This document shows, one piece after another, positions 24,818 to 37,296 of a stretch of 43,211 bases of DNA. Source of the DNA: Mycobacteriaceae bacterium (GTDB lineage: Bacteria; Actinomycetota; Actinomycetes; Mycobacteriales; Mycobacteriaceae); contig JAPOKC010000022.1 of the NCBI GenBank assembly GCA_029977845.1, forward strand, positions 1-43,211. The letters run 5' to 3'. Below the pieces are notes generated by a model. The model was not told the origin of the DNA. It did not search any database and saw only the letters and a list, made by a program, of their open reading frames with translations. Made by a program: the position numbers and the translations under genes. Position 1 is the stretch's first letter, and each line of letters starts with the position of its first letter.

Positions 24818-26919
24818 GCGTCGCCCCGGTCCCCAAGCGGGTGGACACCGCGCGAGTCCACCATGACGATCTCTTCGTCGACCCCTACGAATGGATGCGG
24901 GACAAATCCGACCCCGAGGTGATAGCTCACCTCGAGGCGGAGAACGCACACGTGGAATCGGCGACGGCCCATCTCGAGCCGTTGCGGCAGAAGATCTTCG
25001 ACGAGATCAAGTCCCGCACCAAGGAGACCGACCTCTCGGTTCCGGTGCGGCGCGACGCGTGGTGGTACTACGGCCGCAGCTTCGAGGGCAAGCAATACGG
25101 TGTGCACTGCCGGTGCCCGATCTCGGGTCCGGACGACTGGAGTCCGCCCATCCTCGACGAGAACACCGAGATCCCCGGCGAACAGATCCTGCTCGACGAG
25201 AACTCCGAGGCCGCAGGCCACGACTACTTCGCGGTGGGAGCCAGCAGCGTCAGCCCGGACGGCAACCTGCTTGCCTACTCCGTCGACGTGGTCGGCGACG
25301 AGCGTTACACCCTGCGGTTCAAGGATTTACGCACCGGTGAGCTGTACCCGGACACCGTCAGCGGTATCGCCGCCGGGGTGACCTGGGCGGCCGACAGCGC
25401 GACCGTCTACTACACGACCGTCGACGAGTCCTGGCGGCCCGACACCGTCTGGCGGCACCGACTCGGCGCCGCGGGCGATGACGCGTTGGTCTACCACGAG
25501 CCGGATCAGCGGTTCTGGGTCGCCGTGGGACGCAGCCGCTCCAACGCCTATGTCGTGATCGTCGCGGGTTCGGCCATCACCTCCGAAGTCCGGATGGGCG
25601 ACGCCGCCGATCCCGATGCGGAGTTCACCGCGGTCCTGCCGCGCCGCGATGGTGTCGAATACACCGTCGAGCACGCCGTCATCGACGGTGAGGACCGGTT
25701 CCTGATCCTGCACAACGACGGTGCGGTCAACTTCACCCTCGTGCAGGCCCCGGTTTCCGACCCGGAGAGGCAGACGACGCTGATCCCGGCGCGTGACGAC
25801 GTCCGGCTCGAGGGAGTCGATGCGTTCGCCGACCGGATCGTGGTGCACTACCGGCGCGAGGCCCTGCCCACGATCGAGGTGTGGCCGCTGGTGCCCGGCG
25901 CCGGATACGGGACACCCGAGCCGATCGGCTTCGACTCCGAACTGATGGCCTGCGGCCTGGCCGGCAACCCGAACTGGGATTCGCCCCGGCTGCGCATCGG
26001 GGCGACGTCGTTTCTGACCCCGATGCGGATCTACGACATCGACATGGCGACCGGGGAGCGGATCCTGCTGCGCGAGCAGCCCGTGCTGGGCGGCTATCGC
26101 CGGGAGGACTACGTCGAGCGCCGCGACTGGGCGATCGCCGACGACGGCACCCGCATCCCGATCTCGTTGATCCACCGGGCCGGGCTGGAGTTCCCGGCGC
26201 CGACCGTGCTGTACGGCTACGGCGCCTACGAATCCAGTGAGGACCCGCGGTTCTCCATCGCCACTCTCTCGCTGCTGGACCGCGGGATGGTGTTCGCCAT
26301 CGCCCACGTCCGCGGCGGCGGAGAGATGGGCCGGCTGTGGTACGAGCGCGGCAAGCTGCTGGAGAAGAAGAACACTTTCACCGACTTCATCTGCGCTGCA
26401 GGGCATCTGGTCGACACCGGAGTCACCCGGCCGCAGAACCTGGTGGCGCTGGGAGGCAGTGCCGGCGGGCTACTGATGGGGGCGGTGGCCAACATGGCGC
26501 CGGAGTTGTTCGCCGGGATACTGGCGCAGGTCCCCTTCGTCGACCCGTTGACGACGATCCTCGACCCCTCGCTGCCGCTGACCGTCACCGAGTGGGACGA
26601 ATGGGGTAATCCACTGGAGGACGCGGGGGTCTACTTCTACATGAAGTCCTATTCACCGTACGAGAACGTCGAGGCCAAGGAGTACCCGGCGATCCTGGCG
26701 ATGACCTCGCTCAACGACACCCGGGTCTTCTACGTCGAGCCGGCCAAATGGGTTGCCGCACTGCGGCATCACAAGACCGACGGGCGCCCGGTGCTGCTGC
26801 GCACCCAGATGGCCGCCGGGCACGGCGGCATCAGCGGACGCTACGAACGGTGGAAGGAGACCGCATTCCAGTACGCCTGGCTGCTGGCCACCGCCGACCC
26901 CGACCGGTTCGGGTCCTAG
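24814..26919 (+). CDS. ptrB: Oligopeptidase B (protease II), S9A prolyl-oligopeptidase family
   Basis: A 701-residue serine peptidase with a seven-bladed propeller N-terminal domain and an alpha/beta-hydrolase C-terminal domain. Nucleophile region [10 protein letters not shown], acid in TSLNDTRV and histidine in GHGGISGRY are in the family order. The family cuts peptides after basic residues; E and D residues near the active site fit that. In M. tuberculosis H37Rv the gene is split into Rv0781 and Rv0782; here it is one intact frame. The TTG start overlaps the purC stop, and the N-terminus [10 protein letters not shown] is the expected one. Its stop shares a CTAG with the convergent SDR stop. 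Confidence 0.93.
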   Translation: MSVAPVPKRVDTARVHHDDLFVDPYEWMRDKSDPEVIAHLEAENAHVESATAHLEPLRQKIFDEIKSRTKETDLSVPVRRDAWWYYGRSFEGKQYGVHCRCPISGPDDWSPPILDENTEIPGEQILLDENSEAAGHDYFAVGASSVSPDGNLLAYSVDVVGDERYTLRFKDLRTGELYPDTVSGIAAGVTWAADSATVYYTTVDESWRPDTVWRHRLGAAGDDALVYHEPDQRFWVAVGRSRSNAYVVIVAGSAITSEVRMGDAADPDAEFTAVLPRRDGVEYTVEHAVIDGEDRFLILHNDGAVNFTLVQAPVSDPERQTTLIPARDDVRLEGVDAFADRIVVHYRREALPTIEVWPLVPGAGYGTPEPIGFDSELMACGLAGNPNWDSPRLRIGATSFLTPMRIYDIDMATGERILLREQPVLGGYRREDYVERRDWAIADDGTRIPISLIHRAGLEFPAPTVLYGYGAYESSEDPRFSIATLSLLDRGMVFAIAHVRGGGEMGRLWYERGKLLEKKNTFTDFICAAGHLVDTGVTRPQNLVALGGSAGGLLMGAVANMAPELFAGILAQVPFVDPLTTILDPSLPLTVTEWDEWGNPLEDAGVYFYMKSYSPYENVEAKEYPAILAMTSLNDTRVFYVEPAKWVAALRHHKTDGRPVLLRTQMAAGHGGISGRYERWKETAFQYAWLLATADPDRFGS

Positions 26920-27716
26920 CGGCTCGTCCCGCTGGCCGTGGTGGCGATACCGCCGTCGACCGGAATCACCGCGCCGGTGAGATAGGAGCCGGCGCGGCTG
27001 GTCAGGAACACGGCGATGCCGGCCATATCGTCGTCGCGGCCGATGCGCCGCATCGGCGCCGCCGCGGCGATCGCATCCCCGAAGGCCTCCAGGGTGGCGG
27101 CCATCATCTTGGACTCGAAGGGTCCAGGAGCCACCGCGTTGACCGTGATGTGCTGGGGCCCAAGCTCTCTGGCCAGAACCCGGGTCAGCTGATGGACCGC
27201 CGCCTTGCTCGCCGAATAGGAATAGGTGGGCATCGGGCTGACGTGCAGCGCGTCGATACTTCCGATGTTGATGATCCGGGCCGGATCCTCGTCGGTCCCG
27301 GCGCGCCGGAGTGCGGGCAGTAGTTCCTGGACCATCCAGAACGGTGACTTGAGGTTGAGATCCAGCACCTTGTCCCAGGCGGCTGCGGGAAACTTCTCCA
27401 GCGGCTCACCCCAGGTGGCGCCGGCGTTGTTGACCAGGATGTGCAGCGCGTCGGTGCCGGCCAGCACGTCGGCGGCCAGTCGTGCGCATTCCTGTTGACG
27501 GGACAGATCGGCTGCGACACCGCGGACCGGACCGAATTCGGACAGCGCGGTGACGGCCTCGGCGACCGCGTCGGCCTTGCGGGAGCTGATCACCACCGTC
27601 GCGCCGGCCTGCAACAGTCCGCGGGCGATCATCATGCCGATGCCCCGGGTGCCCCCGGTGACCAACGCGGTCTTGCCGTGTAAACCGAACAACCGCTCCA
27701 GATCCGCTGTGCTCAT
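26916..27716 (-). CDS. Short-chain dehydrogenase/reductase (gluconate 5-dehydrogenase/RhlG-like)
   Basis: A 266-residue SDR with TGGTRGIG, a basic residue after beta2 (SSRK) that suggests NADP(H), NNAG, a serine in NIGSID, and the pair Y-S-A-S-K. The DLNLKSPF and PGPFESKM segments resemble the RhlG or gluconate-dehydrogenase branch. The ATG at 27716 lies two bases after the MBL-fold gene's stop, so the two are co-transcribed. The 3' end overlaps that of ptrB. The substrate is unknown. Confidence 0.85.
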   Translation of the reverse strand: MSTADLERLFGLHGKTALVTGGTRGIGMMIARGLLQAGATVVISSRKADAVAEAVTALSEFGPVRGVAADLSRQQECARLAADVLAGTDALHILVNNAGATWGEPLEKFPAAAWDKVLDLNLKSPFWMVQELLPALRRAGTDEDPARIINIGSIDALHVSPMPTYSYSASKAAVHQLTRVLARELGPQHITVNAVAPGPFESKMMAATLEAFGDAIAAAAPMRRIGRDDDMAGIAVFLTSRAGSYLTGAVIPVDGGIATTASGTSR

Positions 27717-27718
27717 GC

Positions 27719-28357
27719 TCAGAACCGTACCGAGTTCTCCTCGGGCAGCACCCGGAAGTCGGTGTCGGTCATCTCGGTCAGCCGACCGTAGAAGATCCCG
27801 CGCGCCTCCGGGGCGATGATCCCCTGATGGATCGGCACCGCATGCCGCGGCGCCACGGCACGCAGGTAGTCGACTGCTTCGGAGATCTTCATCCAGGGTG
27901 CGGCGGCCGGCGTGGCCAGTACCTCGACCTCCTCCTGCGGCACGAACAGCGCATCACCGGGATGCATCAGCCTGGCCGGGTGTTCGGCGTCGCCGATCAG
28001 ATAGGAGATGTTGTCGATCACCGGAATCTCCGGGTGGATCACCGCATGGCGTCCGCCGACTCCGCGCACGGTCAGCCCGTCCACGGTGAAATCGTCACCG
28101 ACGTGCACGGCCCGCCAGTCACCGCCGAGCATCGCCGCGGTCTGGGGGTCGGCGTAGAGCGCCGCCGCAGGGTTCGCCTCCACCAGAGCCGGAAGCCGCT
28201 GCGGATCGGCGTGATCCGGATGTTGATGGGTGATGAGGATCGCCGACAGCCCGGTGATGCCCTCGAACCCGTGCGAGAAGTTGCCGGGGTCGAACAGCAC
28301 GCGAGCGACACCGAAGTCGGCCAGCAGGCATGAATGACCGAAATGCGTCAATTCCAT
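27719..28357 (-). CDS. MBL-fold metal-dependent hydrolase (Rv0786c-like, UlaG branch)
   Basis: A 212-residue metallo-beta-lactamase-fold protein. It begins with HFGHSCLL, then has the metal-binding motif THQHPDHAD, a later histidine in HAVIHPE, the aspartate in MHPGDALF and the histidine in PIHQGI. It lacks the residues expected for a beta-lactamase and is closer to UlaG/YqjP-like hydrolases; the substrate is unknown. Transcription probably starts at the ATG itself, because CACAAT lies seven bases upstream on the minus strand. It leads a two-gene unit with the SDR gene and is divergent from the secreted protein. Confidence 0.85.
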   Translation of the reverse strand: MELTHFGHSCLLADFGVARVLFDPGNFSHGFEGITGLSAILITHQHPDHADPQRLPALVEANPAAALYADPQTAAMLGGDWRAVHVGDDFTVDGLTVRGVGGRHAVIHPEIPVIDNISYLIGDAEHPARLMHPGDALFVPQEEVEVLATPAAAPWMKISEAVDYLRAVAPRHAVPIHQGIIAPEARGIFYGRLTEMTDTDFRVLPEENSVRF

Positions 28358-28390
28358 GCTTACGATTGTGCGCCAATAGGAGGCGGCGAG

Positions 28391-29047
28391 ATGCGGATAG
28401 CGCTCACGGTGGCCCTGACGGCCTGCGGTGTGGCATTCGCTCCGGTCTCCGTGGCCGAGCCGATGGGTACCTGTCCGCCCGCCTGTAACCGCATTCCGGA
28501 CTCCGCCTGGATCGCGACATCGGCGATTCCGATGGAATCCCGATACGGATGGCAGCCGCTGGCCGGTCTGGCGGTGACCGCGCGCGAACCGCGCTTCCGA
28601 TTCGAGGAACTGTGCGGAACCCCGGCGCCGGCGTCGGATCCGCGCGGCTACTCCGTCGCCGAACGTGTGGTGCTCACCAATCCGGCCGGACAGTGGCAGC
28701 TCCAGGCCCAGATCCTGCACTGGCGCGGAGAGACCTGGCGCGGCGGTGAACTCGCCCGCGATGCGCTGGCGTCGGCGGCCGCGGCGCTGCGCGCCTGCCA
28801 GCAGACCAACCCGGCGGCCTCGCCGTCGCTCACCCTCGACGAACCGGAGCGGCTGGCCGCGGTGATCAGCGGTCCGGTGATCCTGCATCAGTACCTGCTG
28901 GCCGATCCGGTCAGCAGCACCGTCACCGAACTCGCCCTGTGGGTCGGCGCGCCGCCGGCCGCTGCGTACCCGACCGTCGCCGACACGGCCGTGCTCGACG
29001 CGCTCGGCACACCGCTGTGCAGCGCCTACCTCGGCTCGTGCCCGTGA
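28391..29047 (+). CDS. Secreted protein of unknown function (Rv0787-like)
   Basis: A 218-residue protein with an N-terminal signal (RIALTVALTACGVAFAPVSV) that probably ends near residue 23. A short lipobox-like LTAC at residues 9-12 exists, but its hydrophobic part is very brief, so ordinary secretion is more likely. Six cysteines remain in the mature part, including pairs in CPPAC and near the C-terminus. The fold is not recognised. The ATG has GGAGG eight bases upstream. It precedes purS by 49 bases but that gene has its own -10, so it may be a separate transcript. Confidence 0.78.
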   Translation: MRIALTVALTACGVAFAPVSVAEPMGTCPPACNRIPDSAWIATSAIPMESRYGWQPLAGLAVTAREPRFRFEELCGTPAPASDPRGYSVAERVVLTNPAGQWQLQAQILHWRGETWRGGELARDALASAAAALRACQQTNPAASPSLTLDEPERLAAVISGPVILHQYLLADPVSSTVTELALWVGAPPAAAYPTVADTAVLDALGTPLCSAYLGSCP

Positions 29048-29055
29048 CCCGGCGG

Positions 29056-29061
29056 TAGGAT
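29056..29061 (+). promoter_or_regulatory. -10 element of the purS-purQ operon
   Basis: TAGGAT at this place would start transcription near 29068 and give a leader of about 29 bases that contains the GAGGAG ribosome site of purS. Unlike several other pur genes here, this one is not leaderless. Confidence 0.42.
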
Positions 29062-29096
29062 CAGCGCCAGCCTCATTCCCCGATCAGAGGAGCCGC

Positions 29097-29336
29097 GTGG
29101 CCCGGGTAGTTGTCAACGTGATGCCCAAAGCCGAGATTCTCGACCCGCAGGGCCAGGCGATCGTCGGCGCTCTGGGCCGGCTCGGCCACCGCGGAGTGTC
29201 GGATGTGCGCCAGGGCAAGCGGTTCGAACTCGAGGTCGATGACACCGTGACCGACGACGAACTCGCCGAGATCGCCGAATCGCTGTTGGCCAACACCGTC
29301 ATCGAGGACTGGTCGGTCACCCGGGACCTCTCGTGA
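29097..29336 (+). CDS. purS: FGAM synthase subunit PurS
   Basis: A 79-residue protein that stabilises the PurL-PurQ complex, which converts FGAR to FGAM using glutamine. The sequence [20 protein letters not shown] and [14 protein letters not shown] match the family. Small PurS exists only where PurL is the short type, as it is here. GTG start with GAGGAG six bases upstream. Its stop overlaps the purQ start (GTGA). M. tuberculosis Rv0787A is the homologue. Confidence 0.95.
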   Translation: MARVVVNVMPKAEILDPQGQAIVGALGRLGHRGVSDVRQGKRFELEVDDTVTDDELAEIAESLLANTVIEDWSVTRDLS

Positions 29337-30007
29337 GCGCGCGCGTCGGCGTCATCACCTTCCCGGGCACCCTCGACGACGTCGACGCCGCCCGCGCCGT
29401 GCGATTGGCCGGGGCGGAATCGGTGCCGTTGTGGCACGCCGATAACGACCTCAAGGGAGTCGACGCGGTCGTGGTTCCCGGCGGCTTCTCCTACGGTGAC
29501 TACCTGCGCTGCGGAGCCATCGCCAAATTCGCGCCCGTCATGACCGAGGTCATCGCCGCCGCCGACCGCGGGATGCCGGTGCTGGGCATCTGCAACGGCT
29601 TTCAGGTGCTGTGCGAGGCCGGCCTGCTGCCCGGCGCACTGGCGCGCAACGCCGGGCTGCACTTCATCTGCCGGGATGTGTGGCTGAAGGTGGACTCCAT
29701 CACCACCGCGTGGACTTCCCGCTACGAATGGGGTGCGGAACTGCTGGTGCCGCTGAAATCCGGCGAAGGCCGTTACGTGGCAAGCGAATCCGTCCTCGAC
29801 GAACTCGAGGGGGAGGGCCGGGTGGTGTTCCGGTACGCCGAGAACCTGAACGGCTCGATGCGCGATATCGCCGGTGTCAGTTCCGCAAACGGTCGCGTCG
29901 TCGGGCTGATGCCGCATCCCGAGCATGCCACCGAACCGCTGACCGGTCCGTCGGACGACGGCCTGGGGATGTTCTACTCGGCGCTCGACGCCGTGCTGAC
30001 GGCCTGA
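29333..30007 (+). CDS. purQ: FGAM synthase glutaminase subunit PurQ
   Basis: A 224-residue class I glutamine amidotransferase that releases ammonia from glutamine for PurL. The nucleophile is C87 in [10 protein letters not shown] and the catalytic pair is H195 and E197 in [11 protein letters not shown] start overlapping purS by four bases indicates coupled translation. The next gene, an aminopeptidase, follows three bases after the stop. Confidence 0.97.
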   Translation: MSARVGVITFPGTLDDVDAARAVRLAGAESVPLWHADNDLKGVDAVVVPGGFSYGDYLRCGAIAKFAPVMTEVIAAADRGMPVLGICNGFQVLCEAGLLPGALARNAGLHFICRDVWLKVDSITTAWTSRYEWGAELLVPLKSGEGRYVASESVLDELEGEGRVVFRYAENLNGSMRDIAGVSSANGRVVGLMPHPEHATEPLTGPSDDGLGMFYSALDAVLTA

Positions 30008-30010
30008 GCC

Positions 30011-31288
30011 ATGACGGGGGCCAGCGCAGCCGGGTTGTGCGAGTTCATCGACGCCTCCCCGTCGCCATTCCATGTCTGTGCGACCGTCGCCGCCCGGCTG
30101 ACCGCCGCGGGGTACACCGAACTCGCCGAGACCGACCGGTGGGACGGTGCCGCATCGGGTCGGCACTTCACCATCCGGGCCGGCTCCCTGATCGCCTGGC
30201 ACGGCGGGTTCACCGACAGCCCCATGCCGATGCGGTTCCGCATCGTCGGCGGTCACACCGACAGCCCCAACCTCCGGGTCAAACAACACCCCGATCTCGT
30301 GGTGGCCGGCTGGCAGATGGCGGCTCTGCAGCCCTACGGCGGGGTCTGGCTGAACTCGTGGCTGGACCGCGATCTCGGCCTCAGCGGCCGAATCTCCCTG
30401 CGCGCCAAAGGCGGTGGACTCGAGCATCGGCTGGTCCTATTCGACGAGCCGCTGCTGCGGGTGCCGCAACTGGCGATCCATCTCGCCGAGGACCGCAATT
30501 CGGTCAGTCTCAATCCGCAGCGTCACCTCAACGCCGTCTGGGGTGTGGGGGAGCACTCGCGCTCGCTGCACCACTGGGTCGCCGACCGGGCCGGGGTGAA
30601 GGCCGACGACCTGCTCTCGGCGGATCTGATGACCCATGTCATCGAACCCTGCCGTCTTGTCGGAGTCGGCGAGGATCTGATCAGCGCACCCAGGCTGGAC
30701 AACCAGGCCAGTTGCTACGCGGGTCTGGAGGCACTGCTGGCCGCCGACCCGACCGGCCCCCTGCCGGTGCTGGCATTGTTCGACCACGAGGAGGTCGGCT
30801 CCACCTCCGATCACGGAGCGCAGTCGGATTTCCTGCTCACCACCCTCGAGCGCATCATGCTGTCGGCCGGCGGAGACCGGGAGGATTTCCTGCGGCTGTT
30901 GACCGCATCCGTGGTGGCCTCGGCCGATATGGCGCACGCCACGCACCCCAACTACCCGGACCGTCACGAACCGCTGCACCCGATCCGGGTCAACGGCGGC
31001 CCGGTGCTCAAGGTGCAGCCGAACCTGCGCTACGCCACCGACGGTCGCACCGCGGCGGCCTTCGAACTGGCCTGCCGGCAGGCCGGGGTGCCGCTGCAGC
31101 GCTACGAGCACCGCGCGGATCTGCCCTGCGGGTCGACAATCGGCCCGATGACGGCCGCCGGAACCGGTATCCCCACCGTCGATGTCGGCGCACCTCAGCT
31201 GGCCATGCACTCGGCGCGTGAACTGATGGGCGCCGAAGATGTCGGTTCGTATGCCGCCGCGCTGCGCGCGTTCCTTGCGCCCGAATAA
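30011..31288 (+). CDS. pepC: M18-family aspartyl aminopeptidase (Rv0800-like)
   Basis: A 425-residue zinc aminopeptidase that trims acidic residues from peptide N-termini and usually forms large cytosolic tetrahedra. Metal and catalytic motifs are [30 protein letters not shown] (with the paired Glu), [13 protein letters not shown] and the last histidine in [10 protein letters not shown]. In M. tuberculosis the pur genes are separated by many genes before pepC, but here it lies directly between purQ and purL, probably co-transcribed with purQ. The start is the ATG three bases after the purQ stop. Confidence 0.92.
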   Translation: MTGASAAGLCEFIDASPSPFHVCATVAARLTAAGYTELAETDRWDGAASGRHFTIRAGSLIAWHGGFTDSPMPMRFRIVGGHTDSPNLRVKQHPDLVVAGWQMAALQPYGGVWLNSWLDRDLGLSGRISLRAKGGGLEHRLVLFDEPLLRVPQLAIHLAEDRNSVSLNPQRHLNAVWGVGEHSRSLHHWVADRAGVKADDLLSADLMTHVIEPCRLVGVGEDLISAPRLDNQASCYAGLEALLAADPTGPLPVLALFDHEEVGSTSDHGAQSDFLLTTLERIMLSAGGDREDFLRLLTASVVASADMAHATHPNYPDRHEPLHPIRVNGGPVLKVQPNLRYATDGRTAAAFELACRQAGVPLQRYEHRADLPCGSTIGPMTAAGTGIPTVDVGAPQLAMHSARELMGAEDVGSYAAALRAFLAPE

Positions 31289-31291
31289 GCT
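31286..31291 (+). promoter_or_regulatory. -10 element of purL
   Basis: TAAGCT includes the stop codon of the aminopeptidase gene and lies six bases before the purL GTG, a typical leaderless arrangement. The following GGGC also occurs just after the purF -10. Confidence 0.5.
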
Positions 31292-31297
31292 GGGCCG

Positions 31298-33570
<2,273 letters not shown>

Positions 33571-33574
<4 letters not shown>

Positions 33575-35292
33575 GACGGTCGCTGGGGTCTTGGGCGCTG
33601 AGTCTGCTGCGCCTGGACTTCACCGGAGTCGCCGTCGGGGCGCTGTTCTTCTGCCTGTCGCTGACCCCGTCGCTGATGCCGCGGGACTGGTTCATGGCGG
33701 GGGTGATCGGCGGGATCAACGCGGCCATCGGGTACGCCATCGGGGTGCTGGCCGGCGTGCTGGTCCGGAAACTGGTGCTCAGTGGCCGCCGATGGTGGCC
33801 GCTGCCGGCGCGATGGCGCTACGCACTGCAGACCGTTGTCGTCGTGGGATCGATCGGCGCCGGTTTGGCGATGGTGCCGCCCGCCGCCGCCTGGCAACGC
33901 CAGATCGCCTCGGTGATGGGTATCGACGGCCCCGGCACCGTTGACTATCTGCGCACGGTGCCCATCGCGGTGGTGACCGGCGCCGTGCTCATCGCGGGAT
34001 CGCGAATCATCAAGGACATCATCAAGTTCCTGTCGCGACTGATGATCAGGCGCTGGCACATCGATGACGAGGTCGCCATGTTCGTCGGCACCGCGATCGT
34101 CGTCATCCTGGTGGTCATGCTCGTCAACGGGGTGCTCTATCGGGGTTTCGTCGCGGGCGCGAACACGATCTTCAGACCCCAGAACGACGCCACCCGGCCG
34201 GGTGTCAGCCGGCCGCTCGCACCCGAGAGATCCGGCAGCCCAACGTCTTTCGCACCGTGGGAGACCCTCGGCTTCCAGGGCCGAAACTTCGTCGCGACCG
34301 GCCCGAGTGCGGCGGATCTTCAGCAACTCAACGGCCGGCCCGCCAAGGAACCGATCCGCATCTACGCCGGACTCGATTCGGCCGATTCACTTCAGGGCCG
34401 CACCGCGGTGTTGCTCTCGGAGTTGCAGCGCACCCGAGCCTTCGAGCGCAAGGTGCTGGTGATCATCCCCACCACCGGCACCGGCTGGGTGGATCCGGTC
34501 GCGGCCCGGGCCATCGAGTCGATGTACAACGGTGACACCGCCCTGGTGGCGATGCAGTACTCGTACCTGCCGAGTTGGATCTCCTTCCTGACCGACCGGG
34601 AGAAGTCGCTTCAAGCCGGTAAGGCCATGATCGACGCCGTCGAAAGCCGTTGGCGGCAATGGGATCCGGGGCGCCGGCCGACCCTGCTGCTCTACGGGGA
34701 GAGCCTCGGTTCGCTGTCCGGCCAGGGTGCGTTCGGCTATCTGCCGGATGTTGCCGAACGGGGCTTCTCCGGGGTGCTGTGGGTCGGCCCGCCGAACGCC
34801 AGTCCGCTGTGGAGCGCACTGACCGCCCGGCGTGACCCCGGCAGCCCGGCGGTGCAGCCGCGTTACGACAACGGCCGCACCGTCCGGTTCGCCCAGGATT
34901 CCGGACCCGCCGAGATCAACGCGGTGGCCGCCCCGGACTGGACCGGTACCCGGGTGCTGTTCCTGCAGCACGCGTCGGACCCGGTGGTGTGGTGGTCACC
35001 GGAGTTGGTCCTCGAAGAGCCCGACTGGCTGCAAGAGCCTCCCGGGTTCGACCGCTCGCCCTCGATGCGGTGGTACCCGATCGTCACCTTCTGGCAGGTG
35101 TCGGCAGACATGATGGGCAACGTGACGAGTTCGGAGGCCTCCCCGACCGGGCACGGCCACAATTACGGCGACAGTCAACTCGACGGCTGGGTCGCCGTCG
35201 CCGCACCACCGGGCTGGACCGAACTCGACACCGACCGGATCCGTCGCTCACTGGAGAAGGTGATGACCGCCGGCGGGCCGGAATTCGCATGA
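33571..35292 (+). CDS. Membrane alpha/beta-hydrolase of the DUF2319 (Abhydrolase_9) family
   Basis: A 573-residue protein with about five N-terminal membrane helices (roughly residues 11-33, 39-65, 87-110, 129-148 and 166-192). A large hydrolase domain with nucleophile S378 in [10 protein letters not shown] follows. A linker rich in polar residues separates the two parts. Members are widespread in mycobacteria, for example Rv1069c, without a proven substrate; a lipid or wall ester is likely. The start codon overlaps the purL stop, so it is co-translated with a purine gene, which is unexpected. It also overlaps the next gene by four bases. Confidence 0.82.
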
Positions 35293-35684
35293 CCCGGCAT
35301 CCCGATCCGCAGGCCACCCGGGAGGCCGTCCTCGCGATCGCCGGCTGGATATCGGCGGACGGTCCGCAACCGGACCGGACGGCGATCGGCGCGGCGGTGC
35401 GGCTCACCGCGCGCACGCTGGCCGCAGTCGCGCCGGGGGGCAGCGTGGAAGTCCGGATCCCGCCGTTCGCCGCGGTGCAGTGCATCTCCGGTCAGCGGCA
35501 CACCCGCGGGACCCCGCCGAACGTGGCCGAGACCGACCCCCGGACCTGGCTGCGGCTGGCCTGCGGACTGCTCGAGTTCGACCGGGCGGTCACCGACGGT
35601 TCGCTCAGCCTGTCCGGAGCCCGGGCGGCCGAGATAGCCGGGTGGTTTCCGCTGGTCAGCCTCAGCGGCCAGGCCCCGCGGTGA
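35289..35684 (+). CDS. SCP2-like sterol-carrier-family protein (Rv0807-like)
   Basis: A 131-residue protein with an N-terminal helix (DPQATREAVLAIAGWI), strands VEVRIPPFAAVQC and a C-terminal helical lid (ARAAEIAGWFPLV). The pattern fits a bacterial SCP2-like or MDMPI C-terminal domain that binds lipids. It is the neighbour of purF in M. tuberculosis as well. ATG overlapping the hydrolase stop (ATGA) suggests a purL-hydrolase-SCP transcript. The ligand is unknown. Confidence 0.78.
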   Translation: MTRHPDPQATREAVLAIAGWISADGPQPDRTAIGAAVRLTARTLAAVAPGGSVEVRIPPFAAVQCISGQRHTRGTPPNVAETDPRTWLRLACGLLEFDRAVTDGSLSLSGARAAEIAGWFPLVSLSGQAPR

Positions 35685-35723
35685 CACGCGTCGCTTCATT
35701 TCCCGGTTTGGCCCCATCCCCCG

Positions 35724-35729
35724 TAAACT
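35724..35729 (+). promoter_or_regulatory. -10 element of purF
   Basis: TAAACT is a strong mycobacterial -10. Transcription would start near 35736, giving a leader of about 30 bases with AGGGAG ten bases before the GTG. Confidence 0.5.
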
Positions 35730-35766
35730 GGGCGGGACCACCGACACGCCAGGGAGCACCCATACC

Positions 35767-37275
35767 GTGACCGGCCAGCTGGAAAACCCACCCCGCGAGG
35801 AGTGCGGCGTCTTCGGCGTCTGGGCGCCCGGCGAAGAGGTCGCCAAGCTCACCTACTACGGCCTCTACGCGCTACAGCATCGCGGACAGGAAGCGGCCGG
35901 TATCGCCGTGGCGGACGGCTCGCAGGTGCTGGTGTTCAAGGATCTCGGTCTGGTCAGTCAGGTGTTCGACGAGCAGACCCTGGCCGCGATGCCGGGCTAT
36001 GTCGCCATCGGGCACTGCCGGTACTCCACCACCGGCTCCACCACGTGGGAGAACGCCCAGCCGGTGTTCCGCAACACCGCCGCCGGCACCGGAGTCGCCC
36101 TGGGGCACAACGGAAACCTGGTGAACACCACCGAACTTGCCGAGCGCGCACGCGCCGCCGGACTGATCAACCACAACATGCCCGGTGCGGCGACCACCGA
36201 CTCCGACATCCTCGGCGCACTGCTGGCCGCCGGTGCGGCCGACACCAGCATCGAGCAGGCCGCCCTCGAACTCCTGCCGGGGGTGCGCGGCGCGTTCTGC
36301 CTCGTCTTCATGGACGAGACCACGCTGTACGCCGCACGCGATCCGTTCGGTGTGCGTCCGCTTTCCCTGGGCCGCCTCGACCGTGGCTGGGTGGTGGCTT
36401 CCGAGACGGCGGCACTGGACATCGTCGGCGCGTCCTTCGTGCGCGATATCGAACCCGGAGAACTGCTGGCCATCGACGCCGACGGCGTGCGCTCGACGCG
36501 GTTCGCGCCCCCCACCCCGAAATCGTGTGTCTTCGAGTACGTCTACCTGGCCCGCCCGGACAGCGTGATCGCCGGCCGTTCGGTGCACGCGACCCGGGTG
36601 GACATCGGCCGCCGGCTGGCCCGCGAGAAGCCGGTCGACGCCGATCTGGTGATCGGCGTGCCCGAATCCGGCACTCCGGCCGCGGTCGGCTACGCCCAGG
36701 AATCCGGCATCCCGTTCGGTCAGGGCCTGATGAAGAACGCCTACGTGGGCCGAACGTTCATCCAGCCCTCGCAGACCATCCGGCAGCTGGGCATCCGGCT
36801 CAAGCTCAACCCGCTCAAAGAGGTCATCCGCGGCAAGCGGCTCATCGTCGTCGACGACTCGATCGTCCGCGGCAACACCCAGCGCGCGCTGATCCGGATG
36901 CTGCGCGAGGCCGGCGCGGTCGAGGTGCACGTGCGCATCGCCTCCCCGCCGGTCAAGTGGCCGTGTTTCTACGGCATCGACTTCGCCACGCCGGCCGAGC
37001 TGATCGCGAACGCGCCCGGCACGCAGACCGGCGACAGTGAGATGCTCGAGGCGGTCCGGCACGCGATCGGAGCGGACACCCTCGGTTACATCTCCCAGCA
37101 GGCCATGGTCGCCGCCACCGAACAGCCCGCCAGCCGGCTGTGCTGCGCCTGCTTCGACGGCGATTACCCGATCGAACTCCCCAGCGCCAACGCCCTGGGC
37201 AAGAACGTGGTGGAGAACATGCTCGCCGCGGTGCAGGCCGACAACGACAACGTCTCGGCGCTCAGCCGGCCGTGA
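35767..37275 (+). CDS. purF: Amidophosphoribosyltransferase (glutamine PRPP amidotransferase)
   Basis: A 502-residue enzyme for the committed step of purine synthesis. A 12-residue propeptide precedes C13 in EECGVFGVW, which becomes the N-terminal catalytic nucleophile after cleavage. The PRPP loop is VVDDSIVRGNT. Cysteines C254, C400 and C459-x2-C462 match the four ligands of the 4Fe-4S cluster found in the Bacillus-type enzyme, so it is probably oxygen-sensitive. The GTG start is fixed by the propeptide. Purine nucleotides inhibit the family. Convergent with the next gene over 21 bases. Confidence 0.97.
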   Translation: MTGQLENPPREECGVFGVWAPGEEVAKLTYYGLYALQHRGQEAAGIAVADGSQVLVFKDLGLVSQVFDEQTLAAMPGYVAIGHCRYSTTGSTTWENAQPVFRNTAAGTGVALGHNGNLVNTTELAERARAAGLINHNMPGAATTDSDILGALLAAGAADTSIEQAALELLPGVRGAFCLVFMDETTLYAARDPFGVRPLSLGRLDRGWVVASETAALDIVGASFVRDIEPGELLAIDADGVRSTRFAPPTPKSCVFEYVYLARPDSVIAGRSVHATRVDIGRRLAREKPVDADLVIGVPESGTPAAVGYAQESGIPFGQGLMKNAYVGRTFIQPSQTIRQLGIRLKLNPLKEVIRGKRLIVVDDSIVRGNTQRALIRMLREAGAVEVHVRIASPPVKWPCFYGIDFATPAELIANAPGTQTGDSEMLEAVRHAIGADTLGYISQQAMVAATEQPASRLCCACFDGDYPIELPSANALGKNVVENMLAAVQADNDNVSALSRP

Positions 37276-37296
37276 CCACCCGGTGTCGTGAGTGAG

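Noticed and set aside
29611..31221. Plus-strand open frame of 536 codons across purQ and the aminopeptidase gene
   Set aside because: The sequence is Arg/Ala-rich without motifs and is out of frame with two clearly conserved enzymes.
35802..37040. Long frames within purF on both strands
   Set aside because: purF is unmistakable in its own frame; the others are compositional shadows.
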